A stretch of DNA of 64,000 nt from Streptomyces sp. TRM68416. GTDB taxonomy: Bacteria; Actinomycetota; Actinomycetes; Streptomycetales; Streptomycetaceae. Below the pieces are notes generated by a model that was not told the origin of the DNA, ran no database searches, and was given only the letters and a program-made list of their open reading frames with translations. The position numbers and the translations under genes were made by a program. Positions 17,039 to 28,200 of this stretch are shown here, in pieces (position 1 is the stretch's first letter; every line of letters begins with the position of its first letter). The stretch covers positions 62,001 to 126,000 of the forward strand of contig NZ_JACVWU010000008.1 in the NCBI RefSeq assembly GCF_014596915.1. The letters are read 5' to 3'.

Positions 17039-17065
17039 CCGCCACGTACGACCAGGTACGGGCGG
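17039..17065 (+). promoter_or_regulatory. Attenuator pause hairpin
   Basis: Starting at the first base after the leader stop, CCGCC-A-CGTAC pairs with GTACG-GGCGG around a 6-base loop: ten pairs with one bulged A. In classical attenuation this is the position of the pause hairpin. Confidence 0.6.
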
Positions 17066-17093
17066 ACACCGTCGTCCTCGACCCGCGCGCAGA

Positions 17094-17118
17094 CCTCTCG
17101 CACCCGCGAGGGGTTTTT
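17094..17118 (+). terminator. Intrinsic terminator in the cimA leader (attenuator)
   Basis: CCTCTCGC pairs with GCGAGGGG around ACCC and is followed by TTTTT, rare for this genome, 112 bases before the cimA start. The upstream segment CCTCG (about 17075-17080) could pair with CGAGG of the 3' arm to form an antiterminator. Location after a leader peptide with Ile codons indicates isoleucine attenuation. Confidence 0.75.
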
Positions 17119-17230
17119 CGCATTTCTGGCCCACCTACAGCCGGGAGCGCAGCGCGAGGGATCATTGGAGGACGGTGGAGCCGGTCATTCCGGTAAAGAC
17201 CGAGATCCATACATCAGGAGCCTTCAGACC

Positions 17231-18835
17231 ATGACGGAAACCAGCGAACTCGACGACTCGTTCCACGTCTTCGACACCACCCTGCGCGACGGCGCCCAGC
17301 GTGAGGGCATCAACCTCACCGTCGCGGACAAGCTGGCCATCGCACGGCACCTGGACGACTTCGGCGTGGGCTTCATCGAGGGCGGCTGGCCCGGCGCCAA
17401 CCCGCGGGACACCGAGTTCTTCGCCCGCGCACAGCAGGAGATCGACTTCAAGCACGCCCGGCTCGTGGCCTTCGGCGCCACCCGCCGAGCGGGCGCCAAG
17501 GCGGCGGACGACCCGCAGGTCAAGGCCCTCCTGGACTCCGGAGCCCCGGTCATCACCCTGGTCGCGAAGTCGCACGACCGCCATGTGGAACTGGCGCTGC
17601 GCACCACGCTCGACGAGAACCTGGAGATGGTCCGCGACACGGTCTCCTTCCTCAAGGAGCAGGGCCGCCGCGTCTTCGTCGACTGCGAGCACTTCTTCGA
17701 CGGCTACCGCGCCAACCCGGAGTACGCCAAGGCGGTCGTCCGTACGGCGTCGGAGGCCGGCGCGGACGTCGTCATCCTCTGCGACACCAACGGCGGCATG
17801 CTCCCGGCGCAGGTCCAGGCGGTCGTCGCGACGGTACTGGCGGACACCGGCGCCCGGCTCGGCATCCACGCCCAGGACGACACCGGGTGCGCGGTGGCGA
17901 ACACGCTGGCCGCGGTGGACGCGGGCGCGACCCACGTGCAGTGCACGGCGAACGGCTACGGCGAACGGGTCGGCAACGCCAACCTGTTCCCGGTGGTGGC
18001 GGCGCTGGAGCTGAAGTACGGCAAGAAGGTGCTGCCGGAGGGCAGGCTGCGCGAGATGACGCGCATCAGCCACGCCATCGCCGAGGTCGTCAACCTCACC
18101 CCCTCCACGCACCAGCCCTACGTCGGCGTCTCCGCCTTCGCCCACAAGGCGGGCCTGCACGCCTCCGCGATCAAGGTCGACCCGGACCTGTACCAGCACA
18201 TCGACCCCGAGCAGGTCGGCAACACCATGCGGATGCTCGTGTCGGACATGGCCGGCCGCGCCTCGGTGGAGCTCAAGGGCAAGGAACTCGGCGTCGACCT
18301 CGGCGACGACCGCGAACTGGTCGGCCGGGTGGTCGAGCGGGTCAAGGAGCGCGAGCTGGCGGGCTACACCTACGAGGCGGCCGACGCCAGCTTCGAACTG
18401 CTGCTCCGCACCGAGGTACAGGGCAAGCCGCTGCGGTACTTCGAGGTCGAGTCCTGGCGGGCCATCGTCGAGGACCGCCCCGACGGCAGCCACGCCAACG
18501 AGGCCACCGTCAAGCTGTGGGCCAAGGGCGAGCGCATCGTCGCCACGGCGGAGGGCAACGGCCCGGTCAACGCCCTCGACCGCGCGCTGCGCGTGGCCCT
18601 GGAAAAGATCTACCCCCAGCTCGCCAAGCTCGACCTCGTCGACTACAAGGTCCGCATCCTGGAGGGCGTCCACGGCACCCAGTCCACCACCCGCGTGCTC
18701 ATCTCCACCTCCGACGGGGCGGGCGAGTGGTCGACGGTGGGCGTCGCGGAGAACGTCATCGCGGCATCCTGGCAGGCGTTGGAGGACGCCTACACGTACG
18801 GCCTGCTCCGCGCGGGAGTCTCCCCGGCGGAGTAG
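17231..18835 (+). CDS. cimA: (R)-citramalate synthase
   Basis: 534 residues. It belongs to the LeuA-like family but to the citramalate synthase branch: VFDTTLRDGAQREGINLTV, the segment FIEGGWPGANPRDTEFF, the metal motif GIHAQDDTGCAVANT and a C-terminal LeuA-type allosteric domain (about 400-530). It condenses pyruvate with acetyl-CoA to citramalate, the threonine-independent route to 2-ketobutyrate and isoleucine. 2-isopropylmalate synthase is less likely given the GGWPG signature. ATG at 17231 has AGGAG ten bases upstream, behind a leader with Ile codons and a terminator. Confidence 0.92.
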   Translation: MTETSELDDSFHVFDTTLRDGAQREGINLTVADKLAIARHLDDFGVGFIEGGWPGANPRDTEFFARAQQEIDFKHARLVAFGATRRAGAKAADDPQVKALLDSGAPVITLVAKSHDRHVELALRTTLDENLEMVRDTVSFLKEQGRRVFVDCEHFFDGYRANPEYAKAVVRTASEAGADVVILCDTNGGMLPAQVQAVVATVLADTGARLGIHAQDDTGCAVANTLAAVDAGATHVQCTANGYGERVGNANLFPVVAALELKYGKKVLPEGRLREMTRISHAIAEVVNLTPSTHQPYVGVSAFAHKAGLHASAIKVDPDLYQHIDPEQVGNTMRMLVSDMAGRASVELKGKELGVDLGDDRELVGRVVERVKERELAGYTYEAADASFELLLRTEVQGKPLRYFEVESWRAIVEDRPDGSHANEATVKLWAKGERIVATAEGNGPVNALDRALRVALEKIYPQLAKLDLVDYKVRILEGVHGTQSTTRVLISTSDGAGEWSTVGVAENVIAASWQALEDAYTYGLLRAGVSPAE

Positions 18836-18863
18836 CCCACAGCCCGCCCCCGTTGCACCCATT

Positions 18864-18931
18864 GGCAGATCTGGGCCACCGACAGGCCGCTTTCACGGCG
18901 TGTCGGCGACCCGGAGTGGCCCAGATCTGCC
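18864..18931. repeat. Large nested inverted repeat between cimA and the next gene
   Basis: Outer arms are 15 perfect bases (GGCAGATCTGGGCCA at 18864-18878 and its complement at 18917-18931). Inside them, CCGACA and TGTCGG and then CCG and CGG pair as well, giving one long cruciform-capable structure of 68 bases. There is no T tract. It may terminate cimA transcription or be a dispersed palindromic element. Confidence 0.85.
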
Positions 18932-18987
18932 GATTGCCGCCCATCGCACCCCGCCCGTTTGCCCGTTTCGTCGGGTAGCGTCGAAGT

Positions 18988-20334
18988 ATGAGGACTCCGA
19001 TGCTCCGGGGTCTGGTGCGCTGGGCCCTCGTGCCGGTCGCCGCCCTGCTGGCGGTGCTCATGGCCGGTGCGCCGGGTGCGCACGCGGCCACGGATCTCTC
19101 CACCGTCGCCGCGGCGCTGCGCGAGAACCCCGTCTACGTGGACCCCGCCGCCTCCGACCAACTGTCCGCGGCGGACGCCGAAGCGCTCGCCGACAAGATC
19201 AGAGACGCCGACAAGCCCGTCTTCGTCGCCGTCCTGCCCGCCGACCAGCCCGAGCGGGACCTGTTCGTGAACCTCCGCACGGAGACCGGCGTCACCGGCC
19301 TGTACGCCGTGCGCAGCGGCGACCGCTTCGGGGCGCGGGCCGACTCCGCCGTGCTGAGCGAGCAGGCGGTGGGCAACCTGGTCACCGCCGTGCGGGGCAC
19401 CGACGACACCAAGGCGCAGCTCAACGACTTCGTCGACAGCGCCCTGCGCAGCGACGTCGGCGGCTCGGCCCCGGCCTCCTGGGGCTCCAGCACGTCCGAC
19501 GGGGTGCCCGTCGCCGGTCTGGTCACCACCGGCGTGGTGCTGGCCGCGGGCGGTGCGGGCGCGTACGCGCTGGTACGGCGGCGGCACCGGCAGCGCGAGG
19601 AGGAGCGGCGGGCGGCGCTGGAGAAGCTGCGGGTGGTGGTCGACGAGGACATCACCGCGTTCGGCGAGGAACTGGACCGCCTGGACTTCCACCCGGGCGA
19701 GCCCGGCGCCGACGACGCCATGCGCGGCGACTACGAGCGCGCCCTGGACTCCTACGACGAGGCCAAGTCGTTCATGGCGGCCGCGACGAAACCGGAGGAG
19801 GTGCGTGCCGTCACCCAGGCCCTGGACGACGGCCGCTTCTCGCTCGCCCGGCTCGCCGCCCGCCGCGAGGGACGGCCGCTGCCCGACCGACGGCCGCCCT
19901 GCTTCTTCGATCCCCGGCACGGCCCGTCCGTCGCCGACGTGGCCTGGACGCCGCCGGGCGCCGCGACCCGCGAGGTCCCGGTCTGCGCCGCCGACCGGGC
20001 CCGCCTGGCCGACGGCGAGGACCCGATGATCCGCGAGGTCACCACCGACACCGGCGCCCGCCGCCCGTACTGGGAAGCGGGCCCCGCCTACGGCCCCTGG
20101 GCCGGCGGCTACTTCGGCGGCGGCATCCTGCCCGGCCTGCTCATCGGCACGATGCTCGGCAGCATGATGGCCAGCCCCGCCTACGCCGCCGAGTACGGTT
20201 CCGGATACGGCTACGGCGCCACCGGCGGCGGCTACGAGGGCGGCGACGTCTCCGGAGCCGACTTCGACTCCGGAGACTTCGGCGGCGGGTTCGGCGACTT
20301 CGGCGGTGGAGGGGACTTCGGCGGGGGCTTCTGA
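18988..20334 (+). CDS. Secreted/membrane protein with Gly-rich tail, unknown function
   Basis: 448 residues: signal peptide (1-32, cleavage near AHAA), an extracellular domain of about 130 residues with a TPM-like feel (VYVDPAASDQLS, KPVFVAVLPADQPE), one membrane helix at about 172-192, then a charged cytoplasmic part with a coiled coil (RRHRQREEERRAALEKLRVV). The C-terminal 70 residues are GGGYEGGDVSG-type low complexity rich in Gly, Asp and Phe. It is a conserved actinobacterial architecture of unknown role, probably envelope-related. A single gene convergent with sprT, 41 bases away. Confidence 0.82.
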   Translation: MRTPMLRGLVRWALVPVAALLAVLMAGAPGAHAATDLSTVAAALRENPVYVDPAASDQLSAADAEALADKIRDADKPVFVAVLPADQPERDLFVNLRTETGVTGLYAVRSGDRFGARADSAVLSEQAVGNLVTAVRGTDDTKAQLNDFVDSALRSDVGGSAPASWGSSTSDGVPVAGLVTTGVVLAAGGAGAYALVRRRHRQREEERRAALEKLRVVVDEDITAFGEELDRLDFHPGEPGADDAMRGDYERALDSYDEAKSFMAAATKPEEVRAVTQALDDGRFSLARLAARREGRPLPDRRPPCFFDPRHGPSVADVAWTPPGAATREVPVCAADRARLADGEDPMIREVTTDTGARRPYWEAGPAYGPWAGGYFGGGILPGLLIGTMLGSMMASPAYAAEYGSGYGYGATGGGYEGGDVSGADFDSGDFGGGFGDFGGGGDFGGGF

Positions 20335-20375
20335 CCCGCCGAGTCCTTTTGCGGCGAGGCCGCCCTTACACCGAG

Positions 20376-22483
<2,108 letters not shown>

Positions 22484-22645
22484 GAAGAAACTCCGCAACC
22501 CGAAGTCGAAGACGAAAACGGCACGTCGGAACGGCCGTCCGGCAGCGGAGTGAAGGGGCCTCTGAGATCAGCCTGGCATCACGGGCAGCCACCGGAGAGC
22601 CGGTGGCCGGAGTCTGGACGCTTCGGGGCTGGACACGGAGGCAGA

Positions 22646-22834
22646 CTAACGGCTCGCGACGAACGCGGTCCAGGTGGCGGGGGAGACCGTGAGGACGGGG
22701 CCGGTGGGGTTCTTGGAGTCGCGGACGTGGATGGCGACGGGGTGGGTGGCGACCTCGACGCAGTTGCCGCCCTCGTTGCTGCTGTAGCTGGACTTGAACC
22801 AGGTCACGTTCTGCTGCGTTGCTGCGGTGCTCAT
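22646..22834 (-). CDS. DUF397 protein
   Basis: 62 residues with the classical DUF397 pattern: TWFKSSYSSNEGGNCVEVA, then VAIHVRDSKNPTGP and WTAFV. DUF397 proteins are Streptomyces-specific partners of DUF5753 HTH regulators, and some are reported to antagonise them in development. The ATG overlaps the stop of the upstream HTH gene (ATGA), showing translational coupling. Confidence 0.92.
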   Translation of the reverse strand: MSTAATQQNVTWFKSSYSSNEGGNCVEVATHPVAIHVRDSKNPTGPVLTVSPATWTAFVASR

Positions 22835-23655
22835 GACTCTCCTAGCAGTCCTTCCAAGAGCCGGACACTCTCACTGGTGGAGAGGGCCTGTGACCGCAGC
22901 ATTCCATACTTGAGGTAATAATCGCTGACCTCGTCGGGATCGTCGACGAGGAAGCTGGCGCGCTGCACCTCCAGGTAGACCAGGCGCTCGTGTTGGGGTG
23001 TCTCGAGTAGCGTCATGGGACCTGCGAGTCCAGCGTGCGGCATCCGTTCCATGGGCATGACCTGAACGCTCATGTGGATGGGCTCGGTGTACTCCAGGAT
23101 CTGGCGGATCTGGTTCCGCATCACGTCCGGTCCGCCCACCTGCCGTCGCAGGATGCTCTCCTCCAGGACGAAGTGGCCCACAGGCGGCCGGTCTCGCTGC
23201 CAGATCAACTGCCGTTCCATACGGGCGTTCACCCACTGCTCGGCAGTCTCGCTGCCGAGTGCCGGATAGCGGGAGTCGAAAGCGGCTAGGCAGTACTCCC
23301 GGGTCTGGAGCAGTCCTGGGACCATCTGAGTCTCGTACGCCAGGATGTTCACGGCCTCCTGCTCATGGTCCACCAGCCCCTGCGCGAACTGCACGATCCG
23401 CTCCCGCACCGGCATCTTCTCCACCAGCACCGCCAACGTCCCGCCCGTCCCCAGCAGTTCATCGAACTGCTCGGCCCGATCAGGCTGAAGCGCCAGCCGC
23501 CCCTGCTCGATCGACCCCACCGTGTCCACGTGAACGCTCGCCAGTTCGGCGAACTGTTCCTGTGTGAGGCGGGACTTCTTCCTGTAGTGCGCCACCAGCG
23601 CCCCGACCGCGTACCACGAACCGACCTTCTTGGGCTGCTTCCTCGCCACGTGCAT
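22831..23655 (-). CDS. XRE-family HTH / DUF5753 regulator (WhiJ-like)
   Basis: 274 residues. The N-terminal 70 residues are a HTH_31 domain (VGALVAHYRKKSRLTQEQFA, SVHVDTVGSIEQGR); the rest is DUF5753 (YETQMVPGLLQTREYCLAAF, ILRRQVGGPDVMRNQI, EVQRASFLVDDPDEVSDYYL). WhiJ-type proteins of this layout act with a DUF397 partner and often an adjacent ATPase in developmental control. It diverges from the ATPase gene across a region with two inverted repeats. Start GTG at 23655 follows a weak purine stretch. Confidence 0.92.
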   Translation of the reverse strand: MHVARKQPKKVGSWYAVGALVAHYRKKSRLTQEQFAELASVHVDTVGSIEQGRLALQPDRAEQFDELLGTGGTLAVLVEKMPVRERIVQFAQGLVDHEQEAVNILAYETQMVPGLLQTREYCLAAFDSRYPALGSETAEQWVNARMERQLIWQRDRPPVGHFVLEESILRRQVGGPDVMRNQIRQILEYTEPIHMSVQVMPMERMPHAGLAGPMTLLETPQHERLVYLEVQRASFLVDDPDEVSDYYLKYGMLRSQALSTSESVRLLEGLLGES

Positions 23656-23694
23656 GCGTGTCCCTTTCCCCCGCGCGCGCCCGAACCGCTCGTA

Positions 23695-23756
23695 GTGGAG
23701 TCGTAGTAATCAGAACTACGACTTCACTCACTGACCCACTGTAGTGACGCACAGTG
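23695..23756. promoter_or_regulatory. Two inverted repeats in the XRE / ATPase divergent region
   Basis: Repeat A has 13-base arms (GTGGAGTCGTAGT at 23695-23707 and ACTACGACTTCAC at 23715-23727, one mismatch). Repeat B is CACTGT-N8-ACAGTG at 23737-23756. They fill the gap between the divergent starts and are candidate operators for the XRE regulator. Confidence 0.55.
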
Positions 23757-23767
23757 ACACTGGCCTC

Positions 23768-24172
23768 ATGATTCGCGAACCCCAACCCCCCAGCCCTCGC
23801 GAGGCCTTCTATCGCAGGGACCGCAGATCAGTACGCCTGGCCCGGGAGTTCACCCGGGACGCCCTGACGGACTGGGCCCTGGCCGAGCGCAGCGACGCCG
23901 TGCTGCTCTGCGTGAGCGAACTCGCGACGAACGCGTTGCTGCACGGCGTCCCGCCGGGCCGTGGTTTCCGCCTCCGGCTGGTGCTGGAGGCGGACGGTGC
24001 CTTACGGGTGGAGGTGCACGACAGCGGTGGAGGGGACCCGCTGCCCACGGACGGGGCACCAGAAGCCGAATACGGCCGGGGTCTCCTCCTGGTCGCGGCG
24101 CTCGCGGACAAGTGGGGCGTGGGCAGGCGGGACCCCGGCAAGATCGTGTGGTGCGAGTTCGCGGCGCCGTGA
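23768..24172 (+). CDS. Anti-sigma-factor-type ATPase (HATPase_c_2) with a TTA codon
   Basis: 134 residues of the SpoIIAB/RsbW-like kinase fold: N box ELATNALLHG, G1 box VHDSGGG and G2 region YGRGLLLVAALADKWGV. Such stand-alone ATPases in Streptomyces are thought to bind or phosphorylate regulatory partners. ATG at 23768 is taken (a GTG at 23744 is possible); no ribosome site is visible and GACACT six bases upstream could be a -10 for a leaderless message. Codon 79 (24002-24004) is TTA, so translation should depend on the bldA tRNA. It completes the XRE/DUF397/ATPase triad. Confidence 0.88.
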   Translation: MIREPQPPSPREAFYRRDRRSVRLAREFTRDALTDWALAERSDAVLLCVSELATNALLHGVPPGRGFRLRLVLEADGALRVEVHDSGGGDPLPTDGAPEAEYGRGLLLVAALADKWGVGRRDPGKIVWCEFAAP

Positions 24173-24264
24173 CCGCGCCGCACCCGACCGGACCGGGCAC
24201 GGGATGTCGGGTCCGGCAGGGTGGTTCCTTCCTAGCGTGGTGATCGAAAGGGAAGGAGGCCGCA

Positions 24265-25131
24265 GTGCTGGAGCGGCTCAACCAGGCCATGGAGCACATC
24301 GAGGGCAACCTCGACGGGCGGATCGAGGCGGCCGACCTCGCGCGGATCGCGACGACCTCGGAGTACCACTTCCGGCGGCTGTTCTCCGCGCTCGCGGGGA
24401 TGCCGCTGTCGGAGTACGTCCGGCGTCGGCGGCTGACGGTCGCGGGGGCCGAGGTGCTGGCCGGTGAGCGGACGCTGCTGGAGATCGCGGTCCGGTACGG
24501 CTACACCTCGGGGGAGGCGTTCGCGCGGGCGTTCCGCGCGATGCACGGCGTCGGCCCCGGCGAGGCCAGACGGACCGGTGCGCCTCTCCATGCCCAGCCG
24601 CGGATGTCCTTCCGTCTGGTCGTCGAAGGGAGCAGCAGTATGCGATACCGGGTCGTGGAGAAGGACGGGTTCCAGGTGGTCGGCAGGAAGGCGCGGGTGC
24701 CCCTCGTGCACGAGGGGATGAACCCCGCCATCGCCGATTTCATCCGGAGCATCGACAAGGAGACGCTGGAGCGGATCAAGGGCCTCTCCGACCAGCAGCC
24801 GGAGGGCATCGTCGGGGTGAGCGCCGACCTGGCCGAGAGCCGTGCCGAGGGGACCGAACTGGACTACTACCACGGTGTGGTGACGGGTGCCCCCGCGCCC
24901 GGGGACCTGGACGCGCTGGCCGTCCCGGCCGGGACGTGGGCCGTCTTCGAGAGCTCGGGGGAGTTCCCGCGGGCGCTCCAGTACCTGTGGCGGGACGTGT
25001 TCACCCAGTGGTTCCCGGCGAATCCGTACCGCAGCCGTCCGGGCCCGGAGATCCTGCGGACCCGGCTGTCCGGGGACGGGGCGCACGCCGAGGCGGAACT
25101 GTGGATCCCCGTGGAGCGCGCCACGGGCTGA
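24265..25131 (+). CDS. AraC-family regulator with GyrI-like effector domain
   Basis: 288 residues. Two HTH motifs in residues 1-105 (ADLARIATTSEYHFRRLFSA, LLEIAVRYGYTSGEAFARAF) are followed by a GyrI/Rob-type small-molecule-binding domain from about 125 (YRVVEKDGFQVVGRKARVPL, then PAGTWAVFESSGEFPRALQ). This HTH-then-GyrI order is like E. coli Rob. GGAAGGAGG before the GTG at 24265 is among the strongest ribosome sites in the window. Target genes are not evident; the adjacent SdrD-like gene lies 127 bases downstream and is one possibility. Confidence 0.9.
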   Translation: MLERLNQAMEHIEGNLDGRIEAADLARIATTSEYHFRRLFSALAGMPLSEYVRRRRLTVAGAEVLAGERTLLEIAVRYGYTSGEAFARAFRAMHGVGPGEARRTGAPLHAQPRMSFRLVVEGSSSMRYRVVEKDGFQVVGRKARVPLVHEGMNPAIADFIRSIDKETLERIKGLSDQQPEGIVGVSADLAESRAEGTELDYYHGVVTGAPAPGDLDALAVPAGTWAVFESSGEFPRALQYLWRDVFTQWFPANPYRSRPGPEILRTRLSGDGAHAEAELWIPVERATG

Positions 25132-25257
25132 CCGCGCCGGAGAATCCTCCGCATGCGCGCTCACTTAAGTCATATGGGCGGATTAGCGGCGCGTCGCTTT
25201 CCGTATCCATGACCAGTGGAGTCGATCTTCCCTGACCGACGAGCCTGGAGGCATGCG

Positions 25258-28200
25258 GTGCGGAGAAAAGAGCGAAGAAGCGAGCGAAGCAGAGAGCGAA
25301 GAGGCGAGCGAAGAGGCGAGCGAGGGGCGGGGGCGGCCGGGCGGCGGTGGGGCGGGGCGGGCATGCCGGCGCTCGCCCTGGCCCTCGCCGTTCCCCTGGC
25401 GGGCGTCACGGGCGTACCGGCGGCCGCCAAGGAGCCCGGCGACGGCACGGTCACCGTCCGGGTCGTCCGCGAGGTCGACGCCGACGGCGCGTACGACAGC
25501 GTGCTGGAGCCTGGTCTCGCCGGGGTCGAGGTCACGCTGACCGACGACGCCGGGAACAAGCTCACGGCCACCACGGGCGCCGACGGCCTCGCGGAGTTCA
25601 CCCCGGCGACCTCGTCGCTGACCGGCGGCAAGTACCGCATCGACGTCACCAACCCCGACCCCGGCACCCTCAGCCCCGCCATCGCGGGCCACGGCACCGG
25701 CGCGGACGTCATGCGCAGCAACACCGGGTTCGTGGACGTCGGCGGCGGTACGGCGGCCGAGTACACCACCGGCTTCTGGGAGCCGGACCTGTACTGCCAG
25801 GAGAACCCCGACCTCGTCACCTGCGCCCTGTCGCGCGGCAGCGTCACCGGGAAGAAGGGCCTCGTCCGCTTCGCCACCGACCTGGGCACCACACACCCGG
25901 GCGGCACGGTCACCGACCTGACGACCAACGAGGAGCAGCAGGCGGTCTTCGGCATCGGCACCGACCGCACCGGCAACGTGTTCATGGGCACCTACGTCAA
26001 ACGCCACATGGAGTACGGCCCGGCGGGCGCCACGAACGCCGTCTACCGGTACAACACCACCAGCGACGCGGTCACCACCTTCACCACGCTCCCGGGCACC
26101 CTCACCGCCCACGAGCCCGGTGACGCCGTGCCGTACTACATCTCCGACGACGCGATCTACGAGCGCGTCGGCCGCGAGGGCCTCGGCGACGTCGATGTCT
26201 CCGGCGACGGCAAGACCCTCTACGCGGTGAACCTCAACGACTCCAAGCTGTACGTCGTACCGATCGAGGGCACCGGCGACGATGTCACCGCCGGGACGCC
26301 GACGTCGTACGACATCCCGAGGCCGGGCGCGAACTGCACCGGTGACTGGCACCCGTTCGGCATCGGCGTGCGCGGGGCGCGGGTCCTGGTCGGCGGGGTG
26401 TGCGGCGCGGAGTCCACGGTGAGCGAGGAAGCCCCGTTCGGCGACCCGTCGCAACTGCGGGCCCACGTCTACACGTTCACCGGGTCCGGCTTCACCCCGC
26501 TGTTCGACACCGGGCTCGACTACGGCCGCGGCTGCGCGTACCGCTTCCTCGGCACCCCGGAGTCCGCGTACCGCTGCGACGACGACACCAAGACCGGCGA
26601 GATCATGAGCGCCGGGTGGGAGGCCTGGAACCAGCGGGTGCCGGGCATGGAGTCCCACGGCTTCACCAGCGCGCCCCAGCCGATGCTGTCCAACATCGAG
26701 ATCGCCGACAACGGCGACCTGGTCCTCGCCCTCCGTGACCGCTTCGCCGACATGCAGGGCCAGGGCACCGAGCTGTTCGGCACCTCGACCATCGCCAACG
26801 GCATCGCGGCCGGTGATGTGCTGCGCGCCTGCGTCAACGACGCCGGGGCGTACACCCTGGAGTCGGACGGCACCTGCGGCACCCTCACCGGCGCCGTGCC
26901 GGGCAACGCGATGGGGCCGGGCGGCGGCGAGTTCTACGACGACCGCACGGTCCTCTGGGACGCGAACCACGACCAGGTCACCGAGGGCGGCACGGTCCTC
27001 CAGCCGTACCGGAACAAGCTGTGGTCCACGTCCTACGACCCGTTCGACTACAACGCCTACGAACAGGGCGTACGGCAGTGGAACTCCGAGACCGGGGAGC
27101 GGACGGGCGGCCTCGTCATCCAGCCGACCGACGCCACCAACGTCCTGTTCGGCAAGGGCAACGGCCTCGCCGACCTGGAGATGCTCTGCGACCAGGCCCC
27201 GGTCCAGGTCGGTAACTACGTCTGGTTCGACACCGACCGCGACGGCGTCCAGGACCCGTCGGAGCCGCCGCTGCCGGGCGTGAAGGTCACCCTGACCCCG
27301 AAGGGCGGCGGGGACCCGATCGTCGTCCACACGGACGAGAACGGCGAGTACTACGTCGGTACGGCCGACGGCCTGAAGCCCGACACCGAGTACGACGTCA
27401 CCTTCGACTACAGCGGCGTCGACACCTCCAAGCTGCCGGGCTCGCCCACGCCGGAGGAACTGGCCTGGACCCTGAAGGGGGCGGGCGACGACCGGACGAT
27501 CGACTCCAACGCCGACTCCGACGGCAGGACGACCGTCGCCGTCGGCCCGCCCGGCTCCGTCGACCACACCATCGACGCCGGCCTCAGCGCCCGGCCGCGG
27601 GCCCTGCTCACGGTCGTCAAGAAGGACAAGGTGAGCGGCGAGCCGCTCGCGGGCGCGGTCTTCGAGCTGTGGCGGGAGACCAACGGCACCAGCGGTCTCC
27701 AGACGGGCGGCACCGACCCCGACACCCGGACCGGCGAGTCCTGCACCACCGCGACCAACGGCCGCTGCGCCTTCGACGACCTGGTCCTCGGCACGTACTA
27801 CGTGCGCGAAACCGCGGTGCCGGACGGATACGTCCTGCCCCGCAACCCGGTCTTCGGGCCGTACGCGCTCACCGCGGACAACGCCGTCGAGGGTGACGGC
27901 AAGGTGGTGAACCTGGTCAACCGGCCCGACCTGCGGCTGACCCTGCTGAAGAAGGACGCCAAGACCGGCAAGCCGCTCGCGGGCGCGGTCTTCGAGCTGT
28001 GGCGCGAGAGCAACGGCAAGGCGGGCCTGCAGACGTCCGGCGCGAAGAAGGACACGCTCCAGGACGCGGGCTGCGCCACGGACGGCAAGGGGCTGTGCCA
28101 CTACGGCTCGCTGCCGCCGGGCACGTACTACCTGCGCGAGACGGCCGTGCCGGAGGGCTACGTCCTGCCCAAGAAGCCGGTCTCCGGTCCGTACGAGCTC

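Noticed and set aside
25253..25540. Alternative ATG frame at the start of the SdrD-like gene encoding an EEASEAESEE repeat peptide
   Set aside because: It shares the ribosome site but ends without a domain; the GTG frame leads into a full secreted protein.
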